Assembly (NCBI GenBank): GCA_900450455.1
Contig: UGGN01000001.1
Location: 1,240,001 to 1,304,000, forward strand
DNA: 64,000 nt
Direction: 5' to 3'
Source: [Eubacterium] infirmum
GTDB taxonomy: Bacteria; Bacillota; Clostridia; Peptostreptococcales; Anaerovoracaceae
In this document: one piece after another, positions 28,908-37,327 of the stretch
Layout: each line of letters begins with the position of its first letter
Numbering within the stretch: the stretch's first letter is position 1
Made by a program: the position numbers and the translations under genes
The notes under the pieces: model-generated
What the model was told of the DNA's origin: nothing
What the model saw: the letters and a program-made list of their open reading frames with translations, nothing else
The model's database searches: none

Positions 28908-29497
28908 TGAGAATTATCAGGTCAGAATTGGAAGCGGTCGCAGTAAGACCAAATCAGTATCCGGACGCAAACCTCGATGAAATAGCCTTTGTAGGACGCT
29001 CAAATGTAGGGAAGTCCTCGCTACTAAACCTGTTAACAAACAGGAAAAGTCTGGCTAGAGTCAGTGGAAATCCGGGAAAGACAAGGACTATCAATTTTTA
29101 TTTGATAAACGATGCATTTCGTTTTGTTGACCTCCCCGGCTACGGCTATGCAAAAGTGTCAAAGAGTATAACAGCGGACTGGGATAGAATGATGGATGAT
29201 TTCTTCAAGCAGAGAAAGAACCTGAGAAGGGTAGTTCAGCTTGTAGATATCAGACACGAACCATCAAAGCTGGATGTTCAAATGTACGAGTATCTGAGAA
29301 GCTATGGACTTGATGGGCTTGTTTGTGCGACAAAGGCAGACAAGATATCCGGAAATCAAAAGCAGAAGAATTTGTCTGTAATCAGGAAGAGCCTAAACCT
29401 AGGTAAAGATGATAAGATAGTTGCGGTTTCTGCGCTTAAAAAGACCGGACACGATGAGCTGCTTAACTATATTGCTGAGGAGCTTGGCATAGAATAG
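28907..29497 (+). CDS. engB: Ribosome biogenesis GTPase YsxC/EngB
   Basis: Small TrmE-Era-type GTPase needed for late assembly of the 50S subunit. G1 GRSNVGKSS, G3 DLPGYG and G4 TKAD are present. Length 196 aa is typical. The ATG overlaps the lon stop by one base (TAATG), implying coupled translation. The lon-ysxC pairing is widespread in Firmicutes. Confidence 0.97.
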   Translation: MRIIRSELEAVAVRPNQYPDANLDEIAFVGRSNVGKSSLLNLLTNRKSLARVSGNPGKTRTINFYLINDAFRFVDLPGYGYAKVSKSITADWDRMMDDFFKQRKNLRRVVQLVDIRHEPSKLDVQMYEYLRSYGLDGLVCATKADKISGNQKQKNLSVIRKSLNLGKDDKIVAVSALKKTGHDELLNYIAEELGIE

Positions 29498-29500
29498 TTA

Positions 29501-29529
29501 GTGACATATCGAGTCATTTAGTATAAAAT
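29501..29529 (+). promoter_or_regulatory. Putative promoter of hpt
   Basis: GTGACA (29501-29506) and TAAAAT (29524-29529) with 17-bp spacing, in the gap after engB. Each box matches consensus at five of six positions. Confidence 0.5.
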
Positions 29530-29573
29530 TATATGTAGGCGTAGATGTTATTAGAATATATAATGAGGAAGCT

Positions 29574-30107
29574 ATGAAAGCAAAACAGGATATAATTGGA
29601 ACAGTTCTCTTTACACAGAAAGAGATAACTAAGAGAGCCAAGGAGATCGGCGAACAGATAAACAAGGATTATAAGGGCGAAGAGGTTGTCCTAATCGGTA
29701 CTCTTAAGGGTGCTATAATGTGGATGGCAGATATCATGAAGGAAATAAAGCTCGACACTAAGGTTGACTTTGTTGCAGCAAGCAGCTACGGTTCAGCTAC
29801 TACAAGCAGCGGTGTCGTTAAGATTACTAAAGATATCGGGATGAATCTCTTTGACAAGAACATAATCATAATTGAGGATATTGTAGATACCGGAATAACA
29901 CTTAAGTATCTAAAAGAATACATATCCGCAAGAAATCCAAAGACAATTAAGATTTGCACATTGCTGGATAAGCCGGCAAGAAGAAAAGCTGAGGTTGTGG
30001 CCGATTATATCGGTTTTGAGGTTGAGGATTTGTTTGTAGTTGGTTATGGCCTTGACTATGACCAAAAGTATAGAAATCTTCCATATATTAGTTACTTAGA
30101 AGGATAG
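29574..30107 (+). CDS. hpt: Hypoxanthine phosphoribosyltransferase
   Basis: Purine salvage enzyme joining hypoxanthine or guanine to PRPP. The PRPP-binding loop IIIIEDIVDTGITL (about residues 97-110), the early LIGTLKGA motif and the flexible-loop SYGSAT region are all present. Length 177 aa is typical. A terminator follows directly. Confidence 0.95.
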   Translation: MKAKQDIIGTVLFTQKEITKRAKEIGEQINKDYKGEEVVLIGTLKGAIMWMADIMKEIKLDTKVDFVAASSYGSATTSSGVVKITKDIGMNLFDKNIIIIEDIVDTGITLKYLKEYISARNPKTIKICTLLDKPARRKAEVVADYIGFEVEDLFVVGYGLDYDQKYRNLPYISYLEG

Positions 30108-30113
30108 GGAATG

Positions 30114-30147
30114 GAGGTCAGGGTAGTTCCTGCCCTCTGTTTTTTAG
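30114..30147 (+). terminator. Terminator of hpt
   Basis: Stem GAGGTCAGG/CCTGCCCTC with one mismatch, followed by TG and T6, just after the hpt stop. Confidence 0.8.
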
Positions 30148-30166
30148 TTTATGAATGGAGAGAATA

Positions 30167-30829
30167 ATGAAACGCTTGAACTATATCTTATATGTTATTC
30201 TTGCCGTTAGTATTTCATTTTTTATTGTTATCTTTAGCTATAATGCTATTCTTAGAGTACCTGAAACATATATTTATCATTTTAACGATTCTCAGGTGAC
30301 ATACAATCTCAATACTAAGACAACGGGTACGGAGTTTTCTCGTGAGATTTGCTCATATTTAAACTCACCGCAAAAAAACGAATTTCAAGTATATGAAAAA
30401 AATGGCAAGTTTAATGATCCGCTCTTTGTGAAAAAAGAAGTGGAGATAATGAGAAAGGCAAAAAAAATACTGACGATAAGTGCAATCATAGGTATGTTAT
30501 TTTTTATAATATCCATCGCAGGATATGTGTATTTGCTAAAGAACGGTAGTAAAAGTAAGCTTAAACGAGCAAGCAACTTTGCAATTTTCCTAGCAGTAGC
30601 AATGCAGATTGTAATGGCGATAATCCTTAATGTAGATGCGATAAAAAAAGCCGTATACAATCTATTTATAGGAGTAAACCCCGGAAAGGAATCACTTTTA
30701 GCCGAGCTTGTAGGATCGCCGTTTGAGGTGGTTGTATGCGTCTTTGCAACGATAATCATGGCTATTTTGATAGGCGTATTTGTTTATATAAATAAGAAAC
30801 TGATTAAGGATGATCGAATTTTTTATTAA
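30167..30829 (+). CDS. Membrane protein, possibly DUF1461-like
   Basis: A 220-aa integral membrane protein of unassigned function. Hydrophobic helices lie at about 5-26, 98-122, 136-155 and 186-208. An extracytoplasmic segment of about 65 residues follows the first helix. The layout (one helix, an outer domain ending in a FxxxExxxMRKAK-like stretch, then three helices) recalls the DUF1461/TIGR01906 family, but I cannot confirm this. GGAGA (30157-30161) supports the ATG at 30167 over the one at 30155. It is followed by a DJ-1 gene after 9 bp. Confidence 0.65.
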   Translation: MKRLNYILYVILAVSISFFIVIFSYNAILRVPETYIYHFNDSQVTYNLNTKTTGTEFSREICSYLNSPQKNEFQVYEKNGKFNDPLFVKKEVEIMRKAKKILTISAIIGMLFFIISIAGYVYLLKNGSKSKLKRASNFAIFLAVAMQIVMAIILNVDAIKKAVYNLFIGVNPGKESLLAELVGSPFEVVVCVFATIIMAILIGVFVYINKKLIKDDRIFY

Positions 30830-30838
30830 GGAGGCATG

Positions 30839-31378
30839 ATGACATATATTTTTTTGGCGAATGGGTTTGAAGAAATTGAGGCACTTACAACTGTCGATAT
30901 GCTAAGGCGCGCCGGAATACAAATAAAGATGGTATCGTTAATAAGTGAAAAGATGGTCTACGGCTCACATGGAATTGGAGTTGAAGCCGATATAATATTT
31001 GAGGAGTGTAACTTCGATAACTGCCAGATGCTTATAGTTCCGGGAGGATATGAGGGTGTAGAGAATATCTGCAACCACTTTGAGTGTAGAGCGGTGCTGA
31101 GAAAATTTGCTGAGAGCGGAAGGTATGTTGCTGCGATTTGTGCAGGTCCTATGGCTCTTGCAAAGGCATCAATTTTGGGAGGGCACGAAGCTACAATCTA
31201 CGATGGCATGGAAAGCGAGCTAATAGATGCAGAGTACGTGAAGAAGAATGTAGTAGTATCCGGAAACATAATCACAGGGCGTGGTCCGGCCTATGCTAGT
31301 GACTTTGCAACGCAGTTAATCAAAGCCATTAAGGGTGATGATGTCGCGAGTGAGGTAAGAGGAAGCATGCTTTTCTAA
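30839..31378 (+). CDS. DJ-1/PfpI (ThiJ-like) family protein
   Basis: Flavodoxin-like fold of the DJ-1 superfamily, 179 aa. It has the nucleophilic-elbow cysteine in AAICAGPMALA, the upstream LIVPGGYEG segment and the conserved N-terminal glutamate in FEEIEALTTVDMLRRAG. Members act as deglycases, chaperones or stress proteins, and the activity here is unknown. GGAGG (30830-30834) is four bases from the ATG at 30839; the ATG at 30836 is too close. Confidence 0.88.
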   Translation: MTYIFLANGFEEIEALTTVDMLRRAGIQIKMVSLISEKMVYGSHGIGVEADIIFEECNFDNCQMLIVPGGYEGVENICNHFECRAVLRKFAESGRYVAAICAGPMALAKASILGGHEATIYDGMESELIDAEYVKKNVVVSGNIITGRGPAYASDFATQLIKAIKGDDVASEVRGSMLF

Positions 31379-31447
31379 GCATATCAATTCATCGAAAATT
31401 ATCAGAATTCAAATTAGATGCCTAGTATTTGCTGGGAGAAAGGAACG

Positions 31448-31474
31448 AATCCAAGTTTATAATAAGCTTGGATT
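31448..31474 (+). promoter_or_regulatory. Hairpin in the murT leader
   Basis: AATCCAAG pairs with CTTGGATT around a loop of 11 bases. It ends 12 bp before the murT start and abuts the weak ribosome site (GTGAGA). It has no T-tract, so it is not a terminator. A role in translation initiation or mRNA stability is inference. Confidence 0.4.
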
Positions 31475-31486
31475 ATGTGAGATTTT

Positions 31487-32863
31487 ATGAATAAAATCAG
31501 GTATTTTGTAGCAATTTGTGTAGCTAAGCTAGCAGTAATTGCCCTAAAGGTATTTGGGTATAAGGGAACTGACTTTCCAGGCATAGTTGCATTTAAAATT
31601 TGTCCGGTTTTTTTAAGATATGTGAAAAAACCAAAGGTGATAATAGGCGTTACAGGTACCAACGGTAAAACTACGGCAACAAATCTAGTTTCCGATATGC
31701 TATCTACTCTTGGCACAGAGGTCATTACCAATAGAGATGGTTCCAACACGCATACAGGGATTGCAACCGCTTTAATTAAGGCTACCGGTATATTTGGAAA
31801 ATGTAAGTATAGCCTAGGTGTATTTGAGATGGATGAGCGATCGATGAGATTCATCGGAACGCAGATGGATATCGACAAGCTTGTGGTTTGTAATTTATCC
31901 AGAGATTCGATAATGAGAACGGGACATCCTGAATTTGTCAGAAATGTGCTTTCAAGATTCATATCTGATAAGACAGAGCTGATTTGCAATGCTGATGATT
32001 ATAATGCCTATTCTGTTTCACCTAATAACAAAAGAACTTATTTTGGCATAAAAAAAATGGAAGGTGACAGACTTGATTGCAACAATATCATCAATGATGT
32101 GCCAATATGCCCGGTATGTGGTGAGAAGATTAAATTTAAGTATTATAGATATAGTAATATAGGAAAAATTTACTGTGATGCATGTGGATATACGTCACCT
32201 GACTACGACTATTATTTAGATGAGGTGGATTTTAAAAAAAATGAAATGCTCTTTGTAGCTAGGGGAGAGAGTCAGAGAGTTGCAATCTTAAACGATAGTG
32301 TATTCAATATCTATAATCAGCTTTCGGCGATGACACTGTTACATGAGCTGGGATATTCTCTGCCTGAGATTGCAAAATGCCTAAAGAACATGGCGTTTGC
32401 AAAGAGTAGATATAATGTTCAAGATGCGGGGAACATGAAGGTTATAACTATGCTGTCAAAGTGCCTAAACGGCTATGCGACATCTAGGGTAATGGAGTAT
32501 ATTGCTAAGCAAAAGAAGCAAAAGCAGATTTTATTTATGGTTAATTCAATAGATGCAGAAATTCACTGGTCTGAGGACATTTGCTGGATTTATGATACAG
32601 ACTTTGAGTTTATCGCTGATGAATATCTCAACAAAATTATAGTATACGGAACAAGAGCTTTGGACTACAAGGTAAGGTTCTTGCTTGCCGGAATACCGGA
32701 GGAAAAGATTAAAGTTGTCGAGAAGGCCGAGGATGCAATTGAGTTATTTGAGTATATTGATGACAGCTTAATCTATGTTTTGTATGACCTTGATGTAATC
32801 GATAAGGGTTTACAGATAGCAGATTCCATTAGAGATAGGTTTGCTGCCGGTAAAGTACAGTAA
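31487..32863 (+). CDS. murT: MurT-type Mur ligase (lipid II amidation, ligase subunit)
   Basis: MurT with GatD amidates the D-glutamate of lipid II in Gram-positives. The N-terminal hydrophobic stretch is followed by the Mur ligase P-loop GVTGTNGKTT (about 51-60). A four-cysteine zinc ribbon is inserted in the central domain (CPVCGEK...CDACGY, about residues 205-235), and the C-terminal DUF1727 domain has ICWIYDTDFEF, where MurT contacts GatD. Length 458 aa matches the family. The gene directly after encodes a GatD-like protein. The ribosome site is poor and a hairpin precedes it. Confidence 0.92.
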   Translation: MNKIRYFVAICVAKLAVIALKVFGYKGTDFPGIVAFKICPVFLRYVKKPKVIIGVTGTNGKTTATNLVSDMLSTLGTEVITNRDGSNTHTGIATALIKATGIFGKCKYSLGVFEMDERSMRFIGTQMDIDKLVVCNLSRDSIMRTGHPEFVRNVLSRFISDKTELICNADDYNAYSVSPNNKRTYFGIKKMEGDRLDCNNIINDVPICPVCGEKIKFKYYRYSNIGKIYCDACGYTSPDYDYYLDEVDFKKNEMLFVARGESQRVAILNDSVFNIYNQLSAMTLLHELGYSLPEIAKCLKNMAFAKSRYNVQDAGNMKVITMLSKCLNGYATSRVMEYIAKQKKQKQILFMVNSIDAEIHWSEDICWIYDTDFEFIADEYLNKIIVYGTRALDYKVRFLLAGIPEEKIKVVEKAEDAIELFEYIDDSLIYVLYDLDVIDKGLQIADSIRDRFAAGKVQ

Positions 32864-32880
32864 TAAGGGGATTAAGACTT

Positions 32881-33618
32881 ATGAAGATAGAATATTTATT
32901 TCCGGAAATCACAGGTATTTTTGGAGATCATGCCAATATAGATATTTTGAAAAGAACGGTCCCAAATGCCGAGATTATCAGTACATCTCTTAATAGTGTT
33001 CCAAGGTTTCTAAGTGAGGATATAGACCTTGTTTACATGGGATCCATGACAGAACTCAGCCAAAAGATTGTAATCGAAAGACTTAAAAAGTACAAAAAAG
33101 ATATAGTCAAAAAAATTGAAGCAGGACAGAACTTCCTAGTTACCGGAAATGCTCTAGAGATTTTTGGCAATGGAATAAAGGATGTCGGTAAATTTGTATT
33201 TGAAGAAAATGGGGGTCCTTTCCTAGATGGACTTGGAATATTTAACTTTGATACAGAAAGAGACATGATTAATAAGTATAACTCTCTCTGGCTGGGTGAG
33301 TACGAAGGCGAAAAGCTAACAGGACTGAGAAGTCAGTTCACGCGTAGTTTTTATAGAGAGGATATAGAACCCTTATTTAAGGTTTTAAGAGGTCCGGGAT
33401 TAAACGAGAATATTTCTATTGAAGGGATTAAGTATAAGGGTTTTAGAGCAACTTATACTCTTGGACCGCTATTTATAATGAACCCTAATTTTCTAGAAAA
33501 ATTACTGGACGATTTAGGCGTAGAGGAATACAGCATTCCATTCAGAGATTCAATATTCTTGGCACATGAAGAACGTGTCAAAGAATATAGTAATCCTGAA
33601 ACCGGATATTTATATTAA
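32881..33618 (+). CDS. GatD/CobQ-like glutamine amidotransferase lacking catalytic residues
   Basis: A 245-aa protein of the class I glutamine amidotransferase fold that sits where gatD is found. The N-terminus (KIEYLFPEITGIFGDHANI) and YKGFRATYTLGPLFIMNP match the GatD/CobQ pattern. The nucleophile elbow, normally CGGYQ, reads TGNALE (T88 in place of Cys). The HGPL motif reads LGPL (L194 in place of His). By eye alignment both glutaminase residues are therefore missing. It may be a structural partner of MurT that uses free ammonia, or have another role. I recall similar Cys-less relatives in other clostridia. Confidence 0.8.
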   Translation: MKIEYLFPEITGIFGDHANIDILKRTVPNAEIISTSLNSVPRFLSEDIDLVYMGSMTELSQKIVIERLKKYKKDIVKKIEAGQNFLVTGNALEIFGNGIKDVGKFVFEENGGPFLDGLGIFNFDTERDMINKYNSLWLGEYEGEKLTGLRSQFTRSFYREDIEPLFKVLRGPGLNENISIEGIKYKGFRATYTLGPLFIMNPNFLEKLLDDLGVEEYSIPFRDSIFLAHEERVKEYSNPETGYLY

Positions 33619-33630
33619 CAAGGTGAAATA

Positions 33631-34395
33631 ATGGAATTTAAAACTGATTATCATATACATTCGTTTTATTCAGACGGGGTTCTCTCTCCAACGGAGATAG
33701 TGAAGAGATTTAGAGCATTGGATTATGATATAATTTCCATAACTGATCACGATGGCTTTGAGGGTCTTCGCGAAGCGAGAGATGCTGTCAAAGATTTAGA
33801 GATGGAAGTTGTGCCGGGAATCGAATTTTCGACGCTATACGACTTTGATGGAGAAAAGCTGGAACTTCACATACTCGGTTATAATTTTGATACTGAAGAT
33901 AAAAACATGATAAGAACATGTGAGGAACTCAAAGAAAACCGCAAAGAGAGAAATTCAAAGCTTATAGCAAAACTAAAAGCCGAAGGCATTGATATTTCTT
34001 TAGAGGATTTACCGAAGAAACCCGGTGGATATATTGGAAAACCTGATATCGCCAGAGTTTTGACAAGCAAAGGATATGGAAATTTGGATCTATATAAGAT
34101 GCTATCAGGTGTATCTAAGAAAATGTTAAGTTCAAGTGAGGCCATAGAGCTTCTAATCGGAGCAAAGGGAACTGCGGTTCTTGCACATCCACTTGAAATT
34201 GATGAATTTATTTCCGAAGGAAAATATAATTTCGACAAGCTGGTTAAGCTACTTAAGGAATTGAAGAAACTTGGACTGAAGGGGCTTGAATGCTTCCATC
34301 CATCGGCAACGGAGGAGGATTCGGAAAAGCTCATAGAGATAGCGGCAAAGTATCATTTGCATATAACAAGTGGGTCAGATTTTCATCACGAGTAA
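33631..34395 (+). CDS. PHP-domain phosphoesterase
   Basis: Polymerase-and-histidinol-phosphatase fold with trinuclear metal site. Metal ligands are visible in DYHIHSFYSDG (residues 6-16), ITDHDGFEG, the VPGIEFS glutamate, AVLAHPLE and the C-terminal SGSDFHHE. This is the RNase AM / YciV type, known to act on 3',5'-nucleoside bisphosphates or RNA 5' ends. At 254 aa it is slightly shorter than many, ending right after the last ligand motif. It begins 12 bp after the GatD-like gene. Confidence 0.88.
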   Translation: MEFKTDYHIHSFYSDGVLSPTEIVKRFRALDYDIISITDHDGFEGLREARDAVKDLEMEVVPGIEFSTLYDFDGEKLELHILGYNFDTEDKNMIRTCEELKENRKERNSKLIAKLKAEGIDISLEDLPKKPGGYIGKPDIARVLTSKGYGNLDLYKMLSGVSKKMLSSSEAIELLIGAKGTAVLAHPLEIDEFISEGKYNFDKLVKLLKELKKLGLKGLECFHPSATEEDSEKLIEIAAKYHLHITSGSDFHHE

Positions 34396-34439
34396 GCAGT
34401 GATTCGTTTTGATTATACTCTTTAAAGGAGAGGGTTAAT

Positions 34440-34997
34440 ATGTTGGAAGATATTTTGAATAAAAAGATAGCCGCTGCGATAAGGACGGAAAAGGATTTTA
34501 GTAAGGCACTGAAGTCGCGTGTTGATGTGGTTTTTTTACTTCACTCGAATATAATCACAGTAAATCAAAGCGTAAAGGAAATTCACAGCGCAGGGAAAAA
34601 GGCCTTTGTTCATTTAGACTTCGCTGAGGGCATAGGTAAGGACAGGGCAGGAATAGAGTTTTTGGCAAAGAATGGAGTCGATGGTATTTTGACAACGAGA
34701 ACCAATATCGTAAGAATGGCTAAGGAATATAATTTAACGACAGTGCAGAGGTTCTTTATAGTTGACTCGCACTCGCTGAATACATCGATGGAATCAATTA
34801 AGATATCAAAGCCTGACATCATAGAAATAATGCCGGGAATTGTCACAAAGAAAATCAAGGAATTCAGAGAAAAAATCGCTACACCTATAATTGCAGGAGG
34901 AATAATCGAGACAGAGCAGGAGGTTATTGCTGCACTTGAAGCCGGAGCTGATATAGTTTCAACTGGTGAAGTGGATTTATGGAATTTGAACATATAG
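34440..34997 (+). CDS. glpP: GlpP-type glycerol-3-phosphate-responsive antiterminator
   Basis: TIM-barrel protein of the GlpP family. In Bacillus it binds glycerol 3-phosphate and the glp leader RNA to prevent termination. Family motifs: FLLHSNI, KKAFVHLDFAEGIGKD, GILTTR, RFFIVDSHSL, IEIMPGI and the C-terminal IIAGGII..ADIVSTGEVDLWN. Length 185 aa is normal. No glpF, glpK or glpD is adjacent, so any target is elsewhere. AAGGAG precedes the start. Confidence 0.9.
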   Translation: MLEDILNKKIAAAIRTEKDFSKALKSRVDVVFLLHSNIITVNQSVKEIHSAGKKAFVHLDFAEGIGKDRAGIEFLAKNGVDGILTTRTNIVRMAKEYNLTTVQRFFIVDSHSLNTSMESIKISKPDIIEIMPGIVTKKIKEFREKIATPIIAGGIIETEQEVIAALEAGADIVSTGEVDLWNLNI

Positions 34998-35020
34998 TCT
35001 AGTTTTATAAGGAGATGAAT

Positions 35021-36691
35021 ATGAAGATTAAGTTTTGTGGAGCATCTACGGGTGTAACGGGGTCTTGCCATCTGCTAACAAGCGGTGAGCATAAGATTTT
35101 GCTGGATTGCGGTCAATTTCAAGGGGGTAAGGCACAAGATGCGCTCAATTATGAAAGATTTCCATTTGAGCCATCGGAGATAGAATGTGTAGTTTTGTCT
35201 CACGCTCATATAGATCACTGTGGAAGGCTCCCGCTTTTAACAAAGAGGGGATTTGAGGGAAAAATCTACTGCACAGATGCTACGGCAGACCTTCTTTCGA
35301 TAATGCTAAAGGATAGCGCATATATTCACGAAAAAGAAACCGAGTGGAAGAACCGTAAGGCGGAGAGGGCAGGAAGAAATCAGGTAGAACCTCTTTACAC
35401 AATTGAGGATGCAGAGAAAGCTTTATCATTGGTAAGTCCAATTCTCTATGACCAACAGATAGAGATTAATCCTAACATGAAGATTGTGTTCAACGATGCC
35501 GGACATATCCTTGGTTCAGCTATTACTGAGCTGTGGGTGACTGAAGACGATAAGGAATCTAAGATTGTATTTTCCGGTGACCTCGGGATGGAGGGAAGAC
35601 CTATTTTGCGCGACCCGACCTATATTAAAAAGGCGGATTATGTAATCATGGAGACGACCTACGGAAATAGAATCCACAAGGAACTAGGATCCGGTGTAGA
35701 AAAGCTCATAGAGATAATTCTGAATACCACAAGGCGTGGAGGAAACGTAGTTATACCGTCATTTGCTGTAGGAAGAACACAAGAGTTGATTTACGAGTTA
35801 AATCGCTTTTATGACTCGAATAACGAGTTCAGAAAGGAATTGGATAAGATATTTGTATACGTAGATAGCCCTATGGCAACAACTGCTACGGAAATTTTTA
35901 GAAGAAATGCTCAGGTTTTTGACGAGGAGACTAGAGAATATATTTTAAAGGGTGATAATCCTCTAGAATTCAAGAATCTGAAATTCACGCGAAGCAGTAA
36001 GGAGTCTCAGGACCTGAACTTCAATAAGGAACCTAAGGTAATTATATCCGCTAGCGGCATGTGTGAGGCGGGTAGAATCAGGCATCATCTCAAGCATAAC
36101 CTATGGAATCCAAAAAACAGCATAGTTTTTGTAGGATATCAGGGACAGGGAACACTTGGCAGAAGTTTGATTGAGGGCATAAAGATGGTAACTCTATTTG
36201 GTGAAGAGATTCAAGTTAATGCAGAGATACACAATCTAGAGGGTTTTTCCGGACATGCAGATCAAAATGGACTTTTCGCATGGCTTGCTCATTTCCAGCA
36301 GAAGCCAAAGGAAATATTCCTTGTACACGGAGAAGAGGATTCAAAGAAGGATTTTGCAAAACTTGTAAATGAAAAACTATCATATGAGCCTGTAGTGGTT
36401 ATGGGAAATTCCGAATTTGATCTTGATATGAATAAATCAGAGATTACAAATATGGAAGGTGCAAGCTATCAGGCGGCAGAAGAAGAAAAAATTCAGAAGG
36501 TGAGAAACAAACTATCAAGCATACATCTTGATCTTGAGCAAATTCTTTACAGTGCAAACCTCGCTGTAGAAGGTAGCATCTCAGATAAGAAAATTAACAC
36601 AATCAATAATATCATTCAGGAACTCGAAAAATCGACTATAAATTTGGCGACAGCCGTAAATGAAAATGATGAACATCGAGAAAATGAATAG
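35021..36691 (+). CDS. MBL/beta-CASP ribonuclease-like protein
   Basis: Metallo-beta-lactamase fold with beta-CASP and RMMBL domains, the CPSF-73/archaeal-type group of RNA nucleases. The metal motif HAHIDHCG lies near residue 65. A DAGHILGSA histidine, FSGDLG aspartate, the beta-CASP stretch VVIPSFAVGRTQEL, ISASGMCEAGR and a final SGHADQ..HGE motif follow. Length 556 aa, with a coiled-coil-like tail after about 490. GGAG is six bases before the ATG at 35021. A strong terminator closes the run. Confidence 0.9.
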   Translation: MKIKFCGASTGVTGSCHLLTSGEHKILLDCGQFQGGKAQDALNYERFPFEPSEIECVVLSHAHIDHCGRLPLLTKRGFEGKIYCTDATADLLSIMLKDSAYIHEKETEWKNRKAERAGRNQVEPLYTIEDAEKALSLVSPILYDQQIEINPNMKIVFNDAGHILGSAITELWVTEDDKESKIVFSGDLGMEGRPILRDPTYIKKADYVIMETTYGNRIHKELGSGVEKLIEIILNTTRRGGNVVIPSFAVGRTQELIYELNRFYDSNNEFRKELDKIFVYVDSPMATTATEIFRRNAQVFDEETREYILKGDNPLEFKNLKFTRSSKESQDLNFNKEPKVIISASGMCEAGRIRHHLKHNLWNPKNSIVFVGYQGQGTLGRSLIEGIKMVTLFGEEIQVNAEIHNLEGFSGHADQNGLFAWLAHFQQKPKEIFLVHGEEDSKKDFAKLVNEKLSYEPVVVMGNSEFDLDMNKSEITNMEGASYQAAEEEKIQKVRNKLSSIHLDLEQILYSANLAVEGSISDKKINTINNIIQELEKSTINLATAVNENDEHRENE

Positions 36692-36706
36692 TCAGAATTA
36701 GGCTAA

Positions 36707-36754
36707 ATCCCTAGGCGATAATTCATATTATCACCTAGGGATGTTTTATTTTTT
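36707..36754 (+). terminator. Terminator after the beta-CASP gene
   Basis: A stem of about 15 bp, ATCCCTAGG and GATAA with their complements, followed by GTTTTATTTTTT. It separates the murT-glpP region from the Tad locus. Confidence 0.92.
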
Positions 36755-36859
36755 GATGTGCATATTAAAACAGATAAAAATGCTAATACAAAAAAAATAC
36801 GCTTTTATTACATAAAAAGTCGAAAATATGACATAAATATGGGAAATTTTGTAAAAGGC

Positions 36860-36887
36860 TTGACAGAAATTTGGGGAATTTTATAAA
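36860..36887 (+). promoter_or_regulatory. Promoter of the Tad/Flp locus
   Basis: TTGACA (36860-36865) and TATAAA (36882-36887) with 16-bp spacing lie in an A+T-rich gap, 36 bp before the first gene. It is the only good promoter I see for the ten-gene run. Confidence 0.65.
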
Positions 36888-36922
36888 CTCAGTTCAAAGA
36901 TTAAAAGGGGGGAAATAACAAG

Positions 36923-37327
36923 ATGGCAAGAGAGTGGCAACAGACTAAATTACGAGAGTATTTGATGCCTAATGCGGTATACTACCAGAGTTTGTGGGCA
37001 GTCAGAGACATTCAGAGGATGGAGATGCGTATCAACGAGCTTTCTGCAGAAAAGGATACCGTTGGAGATGGTCAGAAGATGTGTGAGACGGGTAAATCGT
37101 ATAGCGTGAGCAAACCGGTAGAGAAAAAGGCGATGGAGATTCTACTCCTTCAGGAGAGAGTTAATGCAATTAAAAGGGCACTTGCTACGGTACCAAAAGA
37201 ATATAGGAGATACATTCTCAGCAATATCATAATGCAAAATCCGGGGACAACATTTCCAAATAACATGTGGAGGCAGTGGAAGCAGCGATTTCTCTTTGAT
37301 GTGGCAAAGAACCTTTCACTGATGTAG
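36923..37327 (+). CDS. Small helical protein heading the Tad locus
   Basis: A 134-aa soluble, basic, mostly helical protein with no signal or membrane helix. A first half with heptad-like charge (WAVRDIQRMEMRINELSAEK) is followed by VEKKAMEILLLQERVNAIKRAL and a C-terminal basic aromatic stretch with MWRQWKQRF. The shape resembles phage-type ArpU/DUF1492 sigma-region-4-like regulators, but the match is loose and no clear helix-turn-helix can be asserted. It directly abuts the SAF-domain gene (stop and start adjacent), so it may regulate or belong to the pilus system. It has a strong AGGGGGG ribosome site. Confidence 0.6.
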   Translation: MAREWQQTKLREYLMPNAVYYQSLWAVRDIQRMEMRINELSAEKDTVGDGQKMCETGKSYSVSKPVEKKAMEILLLQERVNAIKRALATVPKEYRRYILSNIIMQNPGTTFPNNMWRQWKQRFLFDVAKNLSLM

